A program made the position numbers and the translations under genes. Shown piece by piece: positions 9,652 to 18,409 of a DNA stretch of 64,000 nucleotides (position 1 is its first letter; the number at the start of each line of letters is the position of its first letter). Location of the stretch: assembly GCA_046349855.1 (NCBI GenBank), contig JAXMBM010000022.1, forward strand, positions 38,940-102,939, read 5' to 3'. The stretch comes from CAIXSC01 sp046349855 (GTDB lineage Bacteria > Planctomycetota > Planctomycetia > Pirellulales > Pirellulaceae). The notes beneath the pieces are model-generated. The model did not search any database and was not told the DNA's origin. It saw nothing but the letters and a program-made list of their open reading frames with translations.

Positions 9652-9938
9652 TTATCCGCGATTCTTCAGGACCGACTCATCCTCGCCGCTTGGGAATAGT
9701 CCAACCACGACAATCACATCTCCATCGATGCAAGAATAAGGCACGGCAGTCAACTGCTTCAGTCGGCAGGGGCGGTAACCGGTATGGCTGGCCGCGAATA
9801 GAAGCGGCTCTTGCTTGATTCGCTCAAGTGCATCATCGAATTCGGATTCAAATTGGTCGCCAGGTCCGCGTAAAATCCTATCAAATCACTCTATGCCGCG
9901 TTGGAGATCGGCTTCGGTGTCGGCGGTTAGCTTCGCAT
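9652..9938 (-). pseudogene. RelE/ParE-family toxin, broken by an in-frame TGA
   Basis: Reading the reverse strand directly after the antitoxin gives KLTADTEADLQRGIE, then TGA (9888-9886), then FDRILRGPGDQFESEFDDAL, ERIKQEP, GYRPCRLKQLTAVPYSC, IDGDVIVVVGLF and a TAA at 9654-9652. This is the order of the RelE/ParE fold (helical hairpin, 'ERI..P', 'GYR...L..FPY..IY', 'I.V..VF'). The TGA sits where family members usually have an aromatic residue, so TGG to TGA is the simplest lesion. The ATG touching the antitoxin stop (TGAATG) is out of frame with this reading and hits TAA after three codons, so the start may also be damaged. As it stands no full toxin can be made without recoding. Confidence 0.75.
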
Positions 9939-10166
9939 TCAGCGACGGCGTGCAATCCGAATACGCCCTCGAAACTCGTCCTCAGTTAAGGCGGCAGACG
10001 GATCCGCATTGTAGTCGGCCCAACGACGATCAAATTCTGCTCGTTGAGCTGCTGAAAGCTCCGTTCCGACGCCCTCAGGCAGTCGATCCCCAATCGCTTG
10101 GACAACTCGAAGTTGGTCACCTGGCGACAATGCAGCAATGTCGTTCAATACCTGCTCGATTGTCAC
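9939..10166 (-). CDS. Antitoxin of a RelE/ParE-type addiction module
   Basis: 75 residues. The pattern LNDIAALSPGDQLRVVQAI, DRLPEG, LSAAQRAEFDRRWADYNADP and a short basic tail match the addiction-module component family (TIGR02574-like) that pairs with RelE/ParE toxins. I chose the GTG at 10166 because GGAGGG lies six bases upstream (10178-10173); an ATG at 10202 would bypass that site and add unrelated residues. The next frame downstream is the decayed toxin. An antitoxin kept without an active toxin may be a relic, or may act against a partner elsewhere. Confidence 0.78.
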   Translation of the reverse strand: MTIEQVLNDIAALSPGDQLRVVQAIGDRLPEGVGTELSAAQRAEFDRRWADYNADPSAALTEDEFRGRIRIARRR

Positions 10167-10601
10167 GGTTTGCCCTCCACCCAAACATTCAATCTGCCCC
10201 ACCTTCGGCGGAAAATGCCGTCACTGAATGGGCTGCCGCTTCTTGAATCCGATAACGCGCAGTTACCTGGGACCTGTTCATACGGCGTCAGTTTCCCAGA
10301 CCTGGCGACGCGCCAATACCGAAATGAGCTGGTCGATCGTCAATCAACACGCCGCAGGTCCGCCAGGTCGTCCGCATCCTCCCGAGCGGTTCGTCGCCGG
10401 ACCGCCTTGCCATGGCGGCGGAACGCGGTGAGTGGCGCCGCGGTTCCGCCGGCTACCAGCCGCTTGGCGATTTTCAGCGTCTGGCAACAGGCGTCTTTTG
10501 CGAAAGGCAGTGACTTGCACCTGTCCCACTGATACGATATTGGCCAGCGATCGACATTCGCGATTCGCACTGGTAACTCGGCGTTCGCCGGAGCATTCTC
10601 C
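10167..10601. other. Non-coding stretch between the antitoxin and a thioredoxin-like gene
   Basis: About 435 bp. Frames are broken on both strands, and the open stretches here are low-quality extensions of neighbouring genes. I see no RNA, repeat or strong promoter. Confidence 0.5.
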
Positions 10602-11486
10602 ATGAACCGTTGGCACATGCTGTGGGGTTGCTGGCTGCTGGTCGCTCTGCCTCTTCCCGCGCTGGCACAGTACAAACCCCTGCCGGCGGAAATCGAAGAT
10701 GAACTGAGTTCCATCCTTCGAACGCAACGGATGTCCTGCGTTACCGGACGGCCCATACTCGCCGTCACCAGTGCCGGTTGGTGCGGATCTTGCAAGACCA
10801 TGGTGAAGAGTCTGCGGCAGGATCCACGAATCACGCCCTTCACCTCGCAGTACCTGATCCTCGTGCTGGATTTCGACTCGGAAAACAACCAGCGGTGGCG
10901 ACGCGAGTACCCTTTGCCACCCGGGACGCTCCCCTTGCTCGAACTTGTCCACCCGGATGGAACTCGAATGGCTACCCATCACGGAACCCTCGTGGGTGGT
11001 CAACTTACCGAATTCCTGAAAGTGGGCCTCAAGCGAATTGGCCGACAGCTCACGCCCGCGGAACTCGAACGCGTGACTCTGGTCGAACAGCAGTCACGGC
11101 AGACCTTCCTGTCGGGCGACTCGCCGGCCGCGGTACGGCAATTGGCCAACCTCCGGAGGATTGCGCCCCTCGGACAGCTGCACAGCTCAGCCGAAGTGGC
11201 CCTGGCCGCCGACGCTCTCGTCGCTCAATTGACCGAATCAGGTCGAAGTGAACTGGAAGAGGTCGAGCGGCTGCTGGCGAAGGGGCAACCGGACGCTGCC
11301 GCGCGTGGTCTGCTGAAAGTGCGGCGGGAGTATGGCCTGCTGCCGGAAATCGATCGCGAGTCGACGTCCCTGCTCGACCGCATGCGGGCCGACTCCACGG
11401 GGAATGTGGCGTTACGCGAGGCCCAGAAGTCCGAGGAATCGGCACCGCCCCGACGCTCGTCCCTGACCGCTCAGCAAACCCGCTGA
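10602..11486 (+). CDS. Exported thioredoxin-like protein, copy 1
   Basis: 294 residues. A signal peptide (LWGCWLLVALPLPALAQ) is followed by a thioredoxin-like domain: GRPILAVTSAGWCGSCKTM with the redox CxxC, then QYLILVLDFDSENNQRW, and LLELVHPDG near the cis-Pro region. The C-terminal half is helical and carries LTPAELERVTL, RRIAPLGQLH and LPEIDRES. The same two-part layout occurs in the gene at 15813-16703 (with CGNC), so the pair is a duplication. It is convergent with the outer-membrane-type gene at 11530. The partner and substrate are unknown; an extracytoplasmic thiol or sensing role is inferred. Confidence 0.78.
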   Translation: MNRWHMLWGCWLLVALPLPALAQYKPLPAEIEDELSSILRTQRMSCVTGRPILAVTSAGWCGSCKTMVKSLRQDPRITPFTSQYLILVLDFDSENNQRWRREYPLPPGTLPLLELVHPDGTRMATHHGTLVGGQLTEFLKVGLKRIGRQLTPAELERVTLVEQQSRQTFLSGDSPAAVRQLANLRRIAPLGQLHSSAEVALAADALVAQLTESGRSELEEVERLLAKGQPDAAARGLLKVRREYGLLPEIDRESTSLLDRMRADSTGNVALREAQKSEESAPPRRSSLTAQQTR

Positions 11487-11529
11487 GCCTTCCCGCTGAG
11501 CCTTCTCGCGGAACGCCGCGCCGCAAGGA

Positions 11530-12516
11530 TCAATAGAACCAGCGGACTTCGAACCGCACGATGTCGTCGTACCACGTCTGCTCGGTCAGAACGCGGCCGT
11601 AGCCACAGTAGGCATCGAAGCGCTCGGCAAACCGCCAGCGGGCACCGAGTTTCGCGTTGACAATCGTGTCGCCGGTGGCATCCGCAATCGTCGTGACGCC
11701 CGGAGCCGTGGTGATCGCCGTTCGCCCTTCCAGAACCGTCCACCCCACAAACTCAGCGACGGCCGACAGCGGATGGCAGTCATCGTCATTGACTTGCCAA
11801 CTCGCCCCCAGGCCATAGCGCAGCACATTGCCAAAGAATGTCGGAGATCCATCCACTGCGATCCAGTCGCGCAGTTCCGCGAAGCAGGCCAGTCGGCTGG
11901 TCAGCCGGCTATAGTGCAGCAGGGCCGGCTCCAGGCTGACGTGATTGGTCCCCAAGCCACGGTCCGCATCGGCGGTGGGTACATAGACGCGGAATTGCAG
12001 GGTGGTTGCCGTGCAGGCATTCTGGTGCAGGCCGTACTTGATGCCAAAGTTCATGTCTCCCAGCCCGGCGGTATTGTCGAGCAGTGTGGGATCGAGCAGA
12101 CGCACGGGAAGATCGACAAACGCCGACCATTGCTGGCTCGACGCCCATTCCGCGTAGAGCGACAGATCCTGGTAATCCACGCTGGTGTCAGCGCCCGGAC
12201 CGATCCCGAACTTGCCATCCACGGGCCAGAGGAATTCGGCCCGCGCCGGCTGCACGATGTTGTAGGCCGAATCAAAGCGAAAACGAACTTGATTGCCGAT
12301 GATCGCCGTATCGATGTAGCCCACCGTGCTGTCGGACACCAGCGGTCCTTCCTCTTCTTCCTCCTCGGCGACCGTCGGTTCCGGTTCCGCTTCGGTCGAA
12401 GGGGCCGGTTGAGCGCCGACCGTCCCGACCGCCAGTAGCAACGTCGCGCACGCCAGGACCCCGGGCCACACCAACGGGCCAATCCCGCTCCCCTTCCGTC
12501 CGACGTACGTCGCCAT
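11530..12516 (-). CDS. Outer-membrane-type beta-barrel protein
   Basis: 328 residues. The ATG at 12516 has GGAGGT six bases upstream and begins a signal peptide (LACATLLLAVGTVGAQ). After a Glu-rich linker (PTVAEEEEEEGPL) the protein consists of alternating strands such as QVRFRFDSAYN, DLSLYAEWASSQQWSAF, GLGDMNFGIKYGL and LQFRVYVPTAD. It ends in VRFEVRWFY, a C-terminal aromatic of the kind that directs barrel assembly. It resembles the transporter/porin-like planctomycete barrel proteins, but a substrate cannot be named. The frame stays open to 12780, into the 3' end of the kinase gene. Confidence 0.68.
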   Translation of the reverse strand: MATYVGRKGSGIGPLVWPGVLACATLLLAVGTVGAQPAPSTEAEPEPTVAEEEEEEGPLVSDSTVGYIDTAIIGNQVRFRFDSAYNIVQPARAEFLWPVDGKFGIGPGADTSVDYQDLSLYAEWASSQQWSAFVDLPVRLLDPTLLDNTAGLGDMNFGIKYGLHQNACTATTLQFRVYVPTADADRGLGTNHVSLEPALLHYSRLTSRLACFAELRDWIAVDGSPTFFGNVLRYGLGASWQVNDDDCHPLSAVAEFVGWTVLEGRTAITTAPGVTTIADATGDTIVNAKLGARWRFAERFDAYCGYGRVLTEQTWYDDIVRFEVRWFY

Positions 12517-12751
12517 GGCAACCTCCTGCGCGATGGCGACGATCCCGCTGTGTCTGAGAAGGTCCGCCCAACCAGTTCCGGGCATCGATTCGCCGAGAAT
12601 ATCTATCGGTTGGCGCAACCCTTCCCATACTGCCGAAGGGGAGGGCAGGATGGCCCTCCCCCGTTCAAGCTGCTGGTTAGCCGGCAAGCTGTACCGCGCA
12701 GTCAAACCGTAGCAGCACCCTATTCCAACGAAGCGTCGTTCCACGGAAGCG

Positions 12752-15550
12752 TCAACGCCCTGCGGCCTCTCCCTCGGCACTCAGACGGTTACCAGGAATG
12801 ACCGTCCACAAGGGGGCCAGATCGGCGTCTTCCAGCAAGGTCGGCGGAGTTACGAGTTTGTGCCGTACGAGCGATTGCAGGATCCGCAGCGACCGTTGCG
12901 CCAAGTCCTGCACGCAGGCGTCGCGTTCGGGCGCCGCCAGCGTGGAATCGCGCTGGGCACTGACCATTGCTCGGACCAGGATTTCGGCCGCACTGCGTCC
13001 CTCTTTGGCCGTCCATGCGGCACCACCGGCGGACGCTTCGGCCTGCTCCGCCGCCTCCCGATAGTTCCCCCCCTGCGCCAGCGCACGAGCCAGCGCCAGC
13101 CGATGCTGGCGGAGAAACTGAGGATAGGCGGTCGAATCGCGGTTCCCCTCGGCCGCTCGCGACTGGTGCTCGACCGCCTGGCGCAACCGTTCGATTTTCT
13201 GCGGGAGTTGATCGCGGGTCGTCAGCAGGGCCAGGTTGGCGTAGGTCAGGGCGAGGCGACTGTGGAGTTCGGGACTGCCGCTCGTATCCTGCAAGAGCGA
13301 CTCGAAACCGTCCCGGGCCCGCTCCAGCGCTTGCCGAGCGTCGTCCTTGCGGCCCGCGACCTGATGAACTCCCCCTAAGCCATTCAAGGCGTTGGCCAGC
13401 TGATTGCGATAGTCGGGAATATTGGGAAACTCGCCGACCAGCCCGGCGAGCAGGCGAACGGCCTCCTCATACGCTTCCTGCGCCGCCACCAGATTCGCCT
13501 GGCCGGCGACGAACGATTGGTCGCGTTCGATCAACAGCAGGTTCCCCAGATTGAGTTGGGCCTGAGCCAGTTCCGCCCGGTACTCACCATCCTGTGGCGA
13601 CTCGGCCACCAACTCCCGCAGGCATTCTCCCGCGGCCCGATACTCCTCCCACGCGCGCCGCGGCTCCTTCTGCTGCTTCCAGACGATGCCCTGATTCAGC
13701 CGGCACCGCGCCCATCCCTGGCGCCAGGACCGATGCTGCGGCTGGTCATGGAGCGCCGTTTCGAGCAGCTGCCGGGCCTGTTCGAGGTCGCGTTGCGCGG
13801 CGGCGGACTCCCCTGTATGCAGCGACAGTAACGCGCGGTTGTAGAGCGTGCGCGCCATCTCGGCCGAGAGTTCGGGCGTGGCTTCGCGGCGCTGCAGGTC
13901 CTGCTGGATCTGCAGCGCTGCCGCGAAGGCCCGGGAGGCCTCGTCCAACCGCTCGGCCTCCCGATGCACCTCCCCCAGCCAGTCCAACTCGTCGGCCCAG
14001 CGGCGCGGCCACTCGAGCGACTGCGGAGCGGCGTGGGTGAGCCGGCGATATTCGTCGCTGGCCGCGCGATAATGTTGAGCCGCGAGATCGAGCTGGCGGA
14101 GACTGCGGCGCACGTCCCCGACACGATGGTGGGTCTCGGCAAACTTCACGCGCGCCGCCGTGTTGGCCGGTTCGGCCTGGAGAAAGGTGGAGTACAGGTC
14201 GAGCGTGGCGGCCAATTTCCCTTCGTGCCCCGCAGCGTGAGGCGGCACGCGCGTCGCCCAGTCCTCGACCACTTCCAGCATCTCGTCGGACGCCTGACTC
14301 AACAGAGTAAAACCGCGTTCGGCCCGCTGCAGATTGCGTTCTGCCCGCTGCCACTGCCAGACCACGCCTGCCGATCCACACGCCACCGATACGACAATGA
14401 CAAGCGCCAGCACCGATTCGACCGGATGGCGGCGGCACCACCGCACCAACCGCGCCAACCGCCCCAGAGGACGCGCCAGGATCGGCTCGCCGCGGAGAAA
14501 CCGTTGCAGCTCGTCCGCCAACTCGCCCGCGCTCGAGTACCGACGTTGGGGATCCTTTTCGAGGCATTTCAGGCAGATGGTTGCGAGATCGCGCGGGATT
14601 CGTGGATTGAGAACACGCGGCGAGATCGGATCGAGATCGAGCACCTGCCGGATCGTCTCGAGCGCCGATTCCGCACGGAACGGCGGACGGCAGGTCAGCA
14701 GGTGATAGAGAATGGCCCCCAGAGAATAGACATCGCTGAGCGGACTGACGGGCCCCCGCGCCGGCATCGCTTGCTCCGGCGGCATGTAGCTGGGCGTCCC
14801 CAGGATGAGATCGGCGGTGGTGAGCTGCGAGTCGGTATGCAGCCGCTTGGCCAGACCGAAATCAGTGATCTTCAGGTTGTCCTGCTCGTCGACCAGCACG
14901 TTCGAGGGCTTGAGATCGCGGTGCAGAATCCCCTGCTCGTGAGCATACTGCATCGCCTGAGCCAGCTGCAGCAGATACTGGGCCGCCTGAGGTGCCGGCA
15001 AGGAATGGTCGCGCGTTACCTGCGCCAGGTCCCGCCCCGCCAGGAACTCCATGGAGTAGAACTGGCAGCCGTCGTCCTGGCCCACTTCGTAAACCGACAC
15101 GATCCCCGGATGACGCAGGTTGGCCGCCGCCTCGGCCTCGATCTGAAAGCGCTGCAGCTCCGCCGGACTCGCCGACTCCTGGTGCCGGATCATCTTCAGC
15201 GCCACGACCCGATTCAGGCTGCGCTGCCGCGCCTTGTAGACGATACCCATCCCGCCGCGCCCCAGTTCCTCCAGCAACAGGTAATCGCCAACCTGTCGCG
15301 GGACCGCTCGGGCCGCAGACGCTGGTCCCGCTCCCGGGGTGTGCTCCAACGTCCGCTCGGACTCCGCGATCGCCCCCTCCATCCGTTCGGCCGTTCGTTC
15401 CGACTCTGCACCGGGATAACAGGCCGTCACCGCCGGATCGCTGGCGGACGGATCGCTGGACGAAGGCTCATTGGCGGACGGATCCCTGGCAGACGGGCCG
15501 GCCGAAGGCCGAGCCGCGGGCGGCGAGTCGTTGTTGTTAGATTCCGCCAT
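12752..15550 (-). CDS. Membrane Ser/Thr protein kinase with C-terminal TPR-like sensor region
   Basis: 932 residues. A low-complexity N-terminus with Ser/Asp/Pro repeats (SANEPSSSDPSASDP) precedes a PknB-type kinase domain at about 90-350: glycine loop ELGRGGMGIVYKA, VALKMIR lysine, catalytic HRDLKPSNVLV, DFGLAKR, and activation-segment GTPSYMPPEQ. One transmembrane segment follows (ESVLALVIVVSVACGSAGVV). The remaining 500 residues are helical TPR-like repeats, probably outside the cytoplasmic membrane. This layout is common in planctomycetes. The outer-membrane-type gene follows on the same strand, so the two may be co-transcribed. Substrates are unknown. Confidence 0.93.
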   Translation of the reverse strand: MAESNNNDSPPAARPSAGPSARDPSANEPSSSDPSASDPAVTACYPGAESERTAERMEGAIAESERTLEHTPGAGPASAARAVPRQVGDYLLLEELGRGGMGIVYKARQRSLNRVVALKMIRHQESASPAELQRFQIEAEAAANLRHPGIVSVYEVGQDDGCQFYSMEFLAGRDLAQVTRDHSLPAPQAAQYLLQLAQAMQYAHEQGILHRDLKPSNVLVDEQDNLKITDFGLAKRLHTDSQLTTADLILGTPSYMPPEQAMPARGPVSPLSDVYSLGAILYHLLTCRPPFRAESALETIRQVLDLDPISPRVLNPRIPRDLATICLKCLEKDPQRRYSSAGELADELQRFLRGEPILARPLGRLARLVRWCRRHPVESVLALVIVVSVACGSAGVVWQWQRAERNLQRAERGFTLLSQASDEMLEVVEDWATRVPPHAAGHEGKLAATLDLYSTFLQAEPANTAARVKFAETHHRVGDVRRSLRQLDLAAQHYRAASDEYRRLTHAAPQSLEWPRRWADELDWLGEVHREAERLDEASRAFAAALQIQQDLQRREATPELSAEMARTLYNRALLSLHTGESAAAQRDLEQARQLLETALHDQPQHRSWRQGWARCRLNQGIVWKQQKEPRRAWEEYRAAGECLRELVAESPQDGEYRAELAQAQLNLGNLLLIERDQSFVAGQANLVAAQEAYEEAVRLLAGLVGEFPNIPDYRNQLANALNGLGGVHQVAGRKDDARQALERARDGFESLLQDTSGSPELHSRLALTYANLALLTTRDQLPQKIERLRQAVEHQSRAAEGNRDSTAYPQFLRQHRLALARALAQGGNYREAAEQAEASAGGAAWTAKEGRSAAEILVRAMVSAQRDSTLAAPERDACVQDLAQRSLRILQSLVRHKLVTPPTLLEDADLAPLWTVIPGNRLSAEGEAAGR

Positions 15551-15812
15551 GATGCCAGCTCCCCGAATCTGGGGATGATACCGGGGGGAGACCGAGTGTG
15601 CCCGTCAATTTGCCCCCCTCGAAAGGAGGAGTCAATACAATCCCGCGCTCAGGCCGGCTTCCGGTCGGGGCTTTTCCGCCGCAGGCCCGGGCCGAGCGGC
15701 GCGACTCCGCCGCTGCGCTGGAACGCGTGGCGACGCTCTGCTACCTTACTTTGAGCGGAGCTGCTTTCCTGGCAGCCGCTAGCCGTTCGGCGTTTCTCGG
15801 AGTCTGTACGCC

Positions 15813-16703
15813 ATGAGGTTTCTCCGTTTCCTCTGTGGCTGCTCGTTACTGCTCGGACTGCCTCTGAGCGCCGCAGCGCAGCATGCGCCCGTCGCGCGGG
15901 ACATGGAGCTGGAAGATGAACTCAGTCCGGTGACGCGCACCCAGCGACTCGCGCAGCTCACCGGGCGGCCGATCTTCGCGATCGTCAGCGCCGACTGGTG
16001 TGGCAATTGCGTTGCCACGGTCAAACGCCTGCAAAGCGATCCACGGATTACGCCCCTATCGTCCCAGTTTCTGGTGCTGGTGCTGGAACTCGATTCGGAG
16101 CATCACCAGCGCTGGAAGCGGCAGTATCCGCTGTTCTTTCCCGGCGTCCCGATTGTCGGAGTCGCTCACCCCGACGGGACGTTGATCTACTACCGAGGCG
16201 GAGGATTTCATCGCGATCAGTTCGCCGATTTCCTCCGGCAATGCCTGAAACGAGTTGGACGGATTCTCACTCCTGCCGAGCTGGAGCGCGTCACGCTGAT
16301 CGAACGGAATGCCCGACTGGCGTTTCTCGCGGGCGACCCGGAGACCGCCGTCCGGCAACTCTCCAGTCTGCGGAAGATCGCGCCGCTGGGGCAGCTCCAC
16401 TGTCAGGCCGAGGCCGGTAAAGCGGTCGACGCGCTGGTAGCGCAGCTGACGGAGCTGGCCCAGAGCGAACTGGAGGACGTGGAGCATCTGCTGGCGGAGC
16501 CGCGGCCCGGCGAGGCCGCTCGCCGGCTGCTGGCGGTGCGGCGGGTGTACGGGATTCTGCCGGAGATCGAGAAAGTGTCGTCCGAGCTCCTGGAGCGGAT
16601 GACCCACGATCCTGAATTCCAGGTAGCCCTCCGCGCGGCCCAGGAGGCGGAGGAATCGGAGTTGTCGCGCCGTCCGGCGGCGTCGGCTCGCGTGGCACGT
16701 TAG
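15813..16703 (+). CDS. Exported thioredoxin-like protein, copy 2
   Basis: 296 residues; paralogue of the gene at 10602. It has a signal peptide (RFLCGCSLLLGLPLSAAAQ), redox motif SADWCGNCVATV, core strand QFLVLVLELDSEHHQRW, and a C-terminal helical half with LTPAELERVTLIE, LRKIAPLGQLH and LPEIEKVS, nearly the same words as copy 1. It is divergent from the kinase gene, with 262 bp between the starts. Its last four bases overlap the stop of the convergent PQQ gene. Function is unknown; an extracytoplasmic location is expected. Confidence 0.78.
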   Translation: MRFLRFLCGCSLLLGLPLSAAAQHAPVARDMELEDELSPVTRTQRLAQLTGRPIFAIVSADWCGNCVATVKRLQSDPRITPLSSQFLVLVLELDSEHHQRWKRQYPLFFPGVPIVGVAHPDGTLIYYRGGGFHRDQFADFLRQCLKRVGRILTPAELERVTLIERNARLAFLAGDPETAVRQLSSLRKIAPLGQLHCQAEAGKAVDALVAQLTELAQSELEDVEHLLAEPRPGEAARRLLAVRRVYGILPEIEKVSSELLERMTHDPEFQVALRAAQEAEESELSRRPAASARVAR

Positions 16704-17986
16704 GGGGACGATTCGGCGGCCACGTGAAACAGGTGCTTTTCGCCTCGCAGCAACAGGCCGCGCGCCACGGGGACCGGCGAGCCGATCACGGCTTCACCCA
16801 TCTGGTTTTCGGCCAGCACTTCGCAACGTTGGTTGGCGATGCTCGCCACAAACACCACTCCGTCCTCGCGCGGGGCATACAGCAAGTCGCCTGCGACCAG
16901 GGGAGAGGCATAGAAATTGGCTCGCCCCTTAGGGAATTCGCCCGTCCACAGCGTCTTCCCTGTAGCCGGATCGATGCTCGCCACTTCCCCCCGGTCTCGC
17001 ACCAGAATGACCTGCCCACGGTAGACAGCCGGAGTCGGGACAAAGGTCCCCACATCGTCTCGTCGCCACACATGACTGGTCGCCGTCGTGTCCCCGGTGC
17101 CTGCCAGCCGGATGCCGTACAGCAGCGGGACTCCGCGATCATTGCGCCCGTACGCAATCACCGCCATGTCTCCCACGATGACCGGAGTGGCAATGGCGGG
17201 CCAGAGCTTCTGAGCTTGAGGATTGAAGTTCCCGCACGACCAGCGTACCGCGCCGTCCTCGGCCCCGTGAATCGTCACGTGCTCCGCTCCCCACACCAGA
17301 ATCGACTCGGCGCCCTGGAACGACAGCACGATGGGCGTCGAATAGCCATGGTCACACTCGACCGGCGTCTGATAGTTGCGAGCCACCTTCCACGCCATCT
17401 CGCCGGTCTGCTTGTCGAATGCCGCCAGCCACGACTCGCCTTGGTGCATCCGCGCCATGACCACGTACTTTTCGGTCAGCACCGGCGACGTTCCGTGGTC
17501 CCAGAACAGTGTGTCGGGGCCGAATCGCGTGACAAGATTGGTTTGCCAGCGGATCTGTCCATTCCGTTCCACGGCGGCCAAGGTACCGCTCTTGTAATAC
17601 ACGTAGACCGCCTGGCCATCGGTCACGGGCGAGGCGTTGCAACCCGAACCGTTGCGATGCTTGCCTGCTTTTTCCTGACCGAATACGGTCCGCCATTTCT
17701 CGGCACCCGCCAGGTCAAAACACAGCAGAGCATCCTGACCTTCGACCGGAGCGGTCAGGTAGATCAGCCCGTTGAGCACAATCGGGGTCGAGCACCCTTT
17801 GCCAGGAAGGGGAGTGCGCCAGCGATACGATTCACTGCCGAACTTCCGCGGAAAAACTCCCTGCTCGATACTCCCGCTTCCCTGCGGGCCGCGCCACGAC
17901 CGCCAGTCCTGTGGTTCCGCTCCCTGCGCCCCGGTGACGACCAGCAACAGCATTCCAGCAACGGCGGTCGAACGTAGCATTCCCAT
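16700..17986 (-). CDS. Exported PQQ-like beta-propeller protein
   Basis: 428 residues. A signal peptide (MLRSTAVAGMLLLVVTGAQG) is followed by RSWRGPQGSGSIEQGVFP, the typical opening of planctomycete PQQ-like propellers. Blades include LICFDLAGAEKWRT-like repeats, TPIVLSFQGAESILVW, AVYRGQVILVRDRGEVASID and LYAPREDGVVFVAS. Such proteins either bind quinone as dehydrogenases or serve as scaffolds; no clear catalytic residues are seen, so the role is open. The ATG at 17986 is chosen for the signal peptide. It is divergent from the kdp operon. A second member of the family is at 50844-52124. Confidence 0.8.
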   Translation of the reverse strand: MGMLRSTAVAGMLLLVVTGAQGAEPQDWRSWRGPQGSGSIEQGVFPRKFGSESYRWRTPLPGKGCSTPIVLNGLIYLTAPVEGQDALLCFDLAGAEKWRTVFGQEKAGKHRNGSGCNASPVTDGQAVYVYYKSGTLAAVERNGQIRWQTNLVTRFGPDTLFWDHGTSPVLTEKYVVMARMHQGESWLAAFDKQTGEMAWKVARNYQTPVECDHGYSTPIVLSFQGAESILVWGAEHVTIHGAEDGAVRWSCGNFNPQAQKLWPAIATPVIVGDMAVIAYGRNDRGVPLLYGIRLAGTGDTTATSHVWRRDDVGTFVPTPAVYRGQVILVRDRGEVASIDPATGKTLWTGEFPKGRANFYASPLVAGDLLYAPREDGVVFVASIANQRCEVLAENQMGEAVIGSPVPVARGLLLRGEKHLFHVAAESSP

Positions 17987-18226
17987 CGTTCTCAGTCCCT
18001 CGGTATTCCAGCGACACCCATCCGCGACCTGCGGCGCACCCCACTCTGGGGCCCGACCGGCGTCCCACGAGTATATCGTGCCGCCGACCGGTTTTCCGCG
18101 GCCGGCCCCGGGGCGTTTTGACAAAGTCTTGATACGGCGGACTGCGTTTTTGTCCCCCCTTTGATGCGACATCTCGTCTAATACGACAGAGGACTTCACT
18201 GCAGGCAGCTCCAGGAGAAACCCACT

Positions 18227-18322
18227 ATGGACCTGAAATGGCTGGCGGCCGGCCTGGCCTTTTTTTTCATCTCGTTCGCCTGGATCGAGTTTCTGGCCCG
18301 CCTTCGACGGGAGGACAAGTGA
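18227..18322 (+). CDS. Small single-span membrane peptide leading the kdp operon
   Basis: 31 codons: one hydrophobic segment (LAAGLAFFFISFAWIEFLA) and a basic tail RLRREDK. It begins at ATG 18227 with AGGAG about 10 bases upstream, and its TGA overlaps the kdpF ATG (TGATG), which implies coupled translation. It is not KdpF itself. I know of similar short membrane ORFs in front of kdpF in other phyla, but no function. It may stabilise the Kdp complex or simply couple translation. Confidence 0.72.
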   Translation: MDLKWLAAGLAFFFISFAWIEFLARLRREDK

Positions 18323-18405
18323 TGGACTGGACAAACTGGCTGGCCCTGCTGACCGCCGCGGCGCTCGTGGTGTATCTGACCTACGCGCTGCTGGCTCCGG
18401 AGTAA
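18322..18405 (+). CDS. kdpF: K+-transporting ATPase small subunit KdpF
   Basis: 27 residues, one membrane span, ending VYLTYALLAPE, which matches the Y-ALL-PE end of KdpF proteins. It starts in the overlap TGATG with the upstream peptide and ends five bases before kdpA. KdpF stabilises the KdpABC complex in the membrane. Confidence 0.86.
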   Translation: MDWTNWLALLTAAALVVYLTYALLAPE

Positions 18406-18409
18406 CTTT

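Noticed and set aside
10344..11003. Reverse-strand frames upstream of and inside the first thioredoxin-like gene
   Set aside because: They mostly run antisense to the exported thioredoxin-like gene and have no start or motif in the 10.17-10.6 kb gap.
18118..18145. TTGACA at 18118 as the kdp promoter
   Set aside because: A good -35 hexamer, but no acceptable -10 at 16-18 bp; left unassigned.
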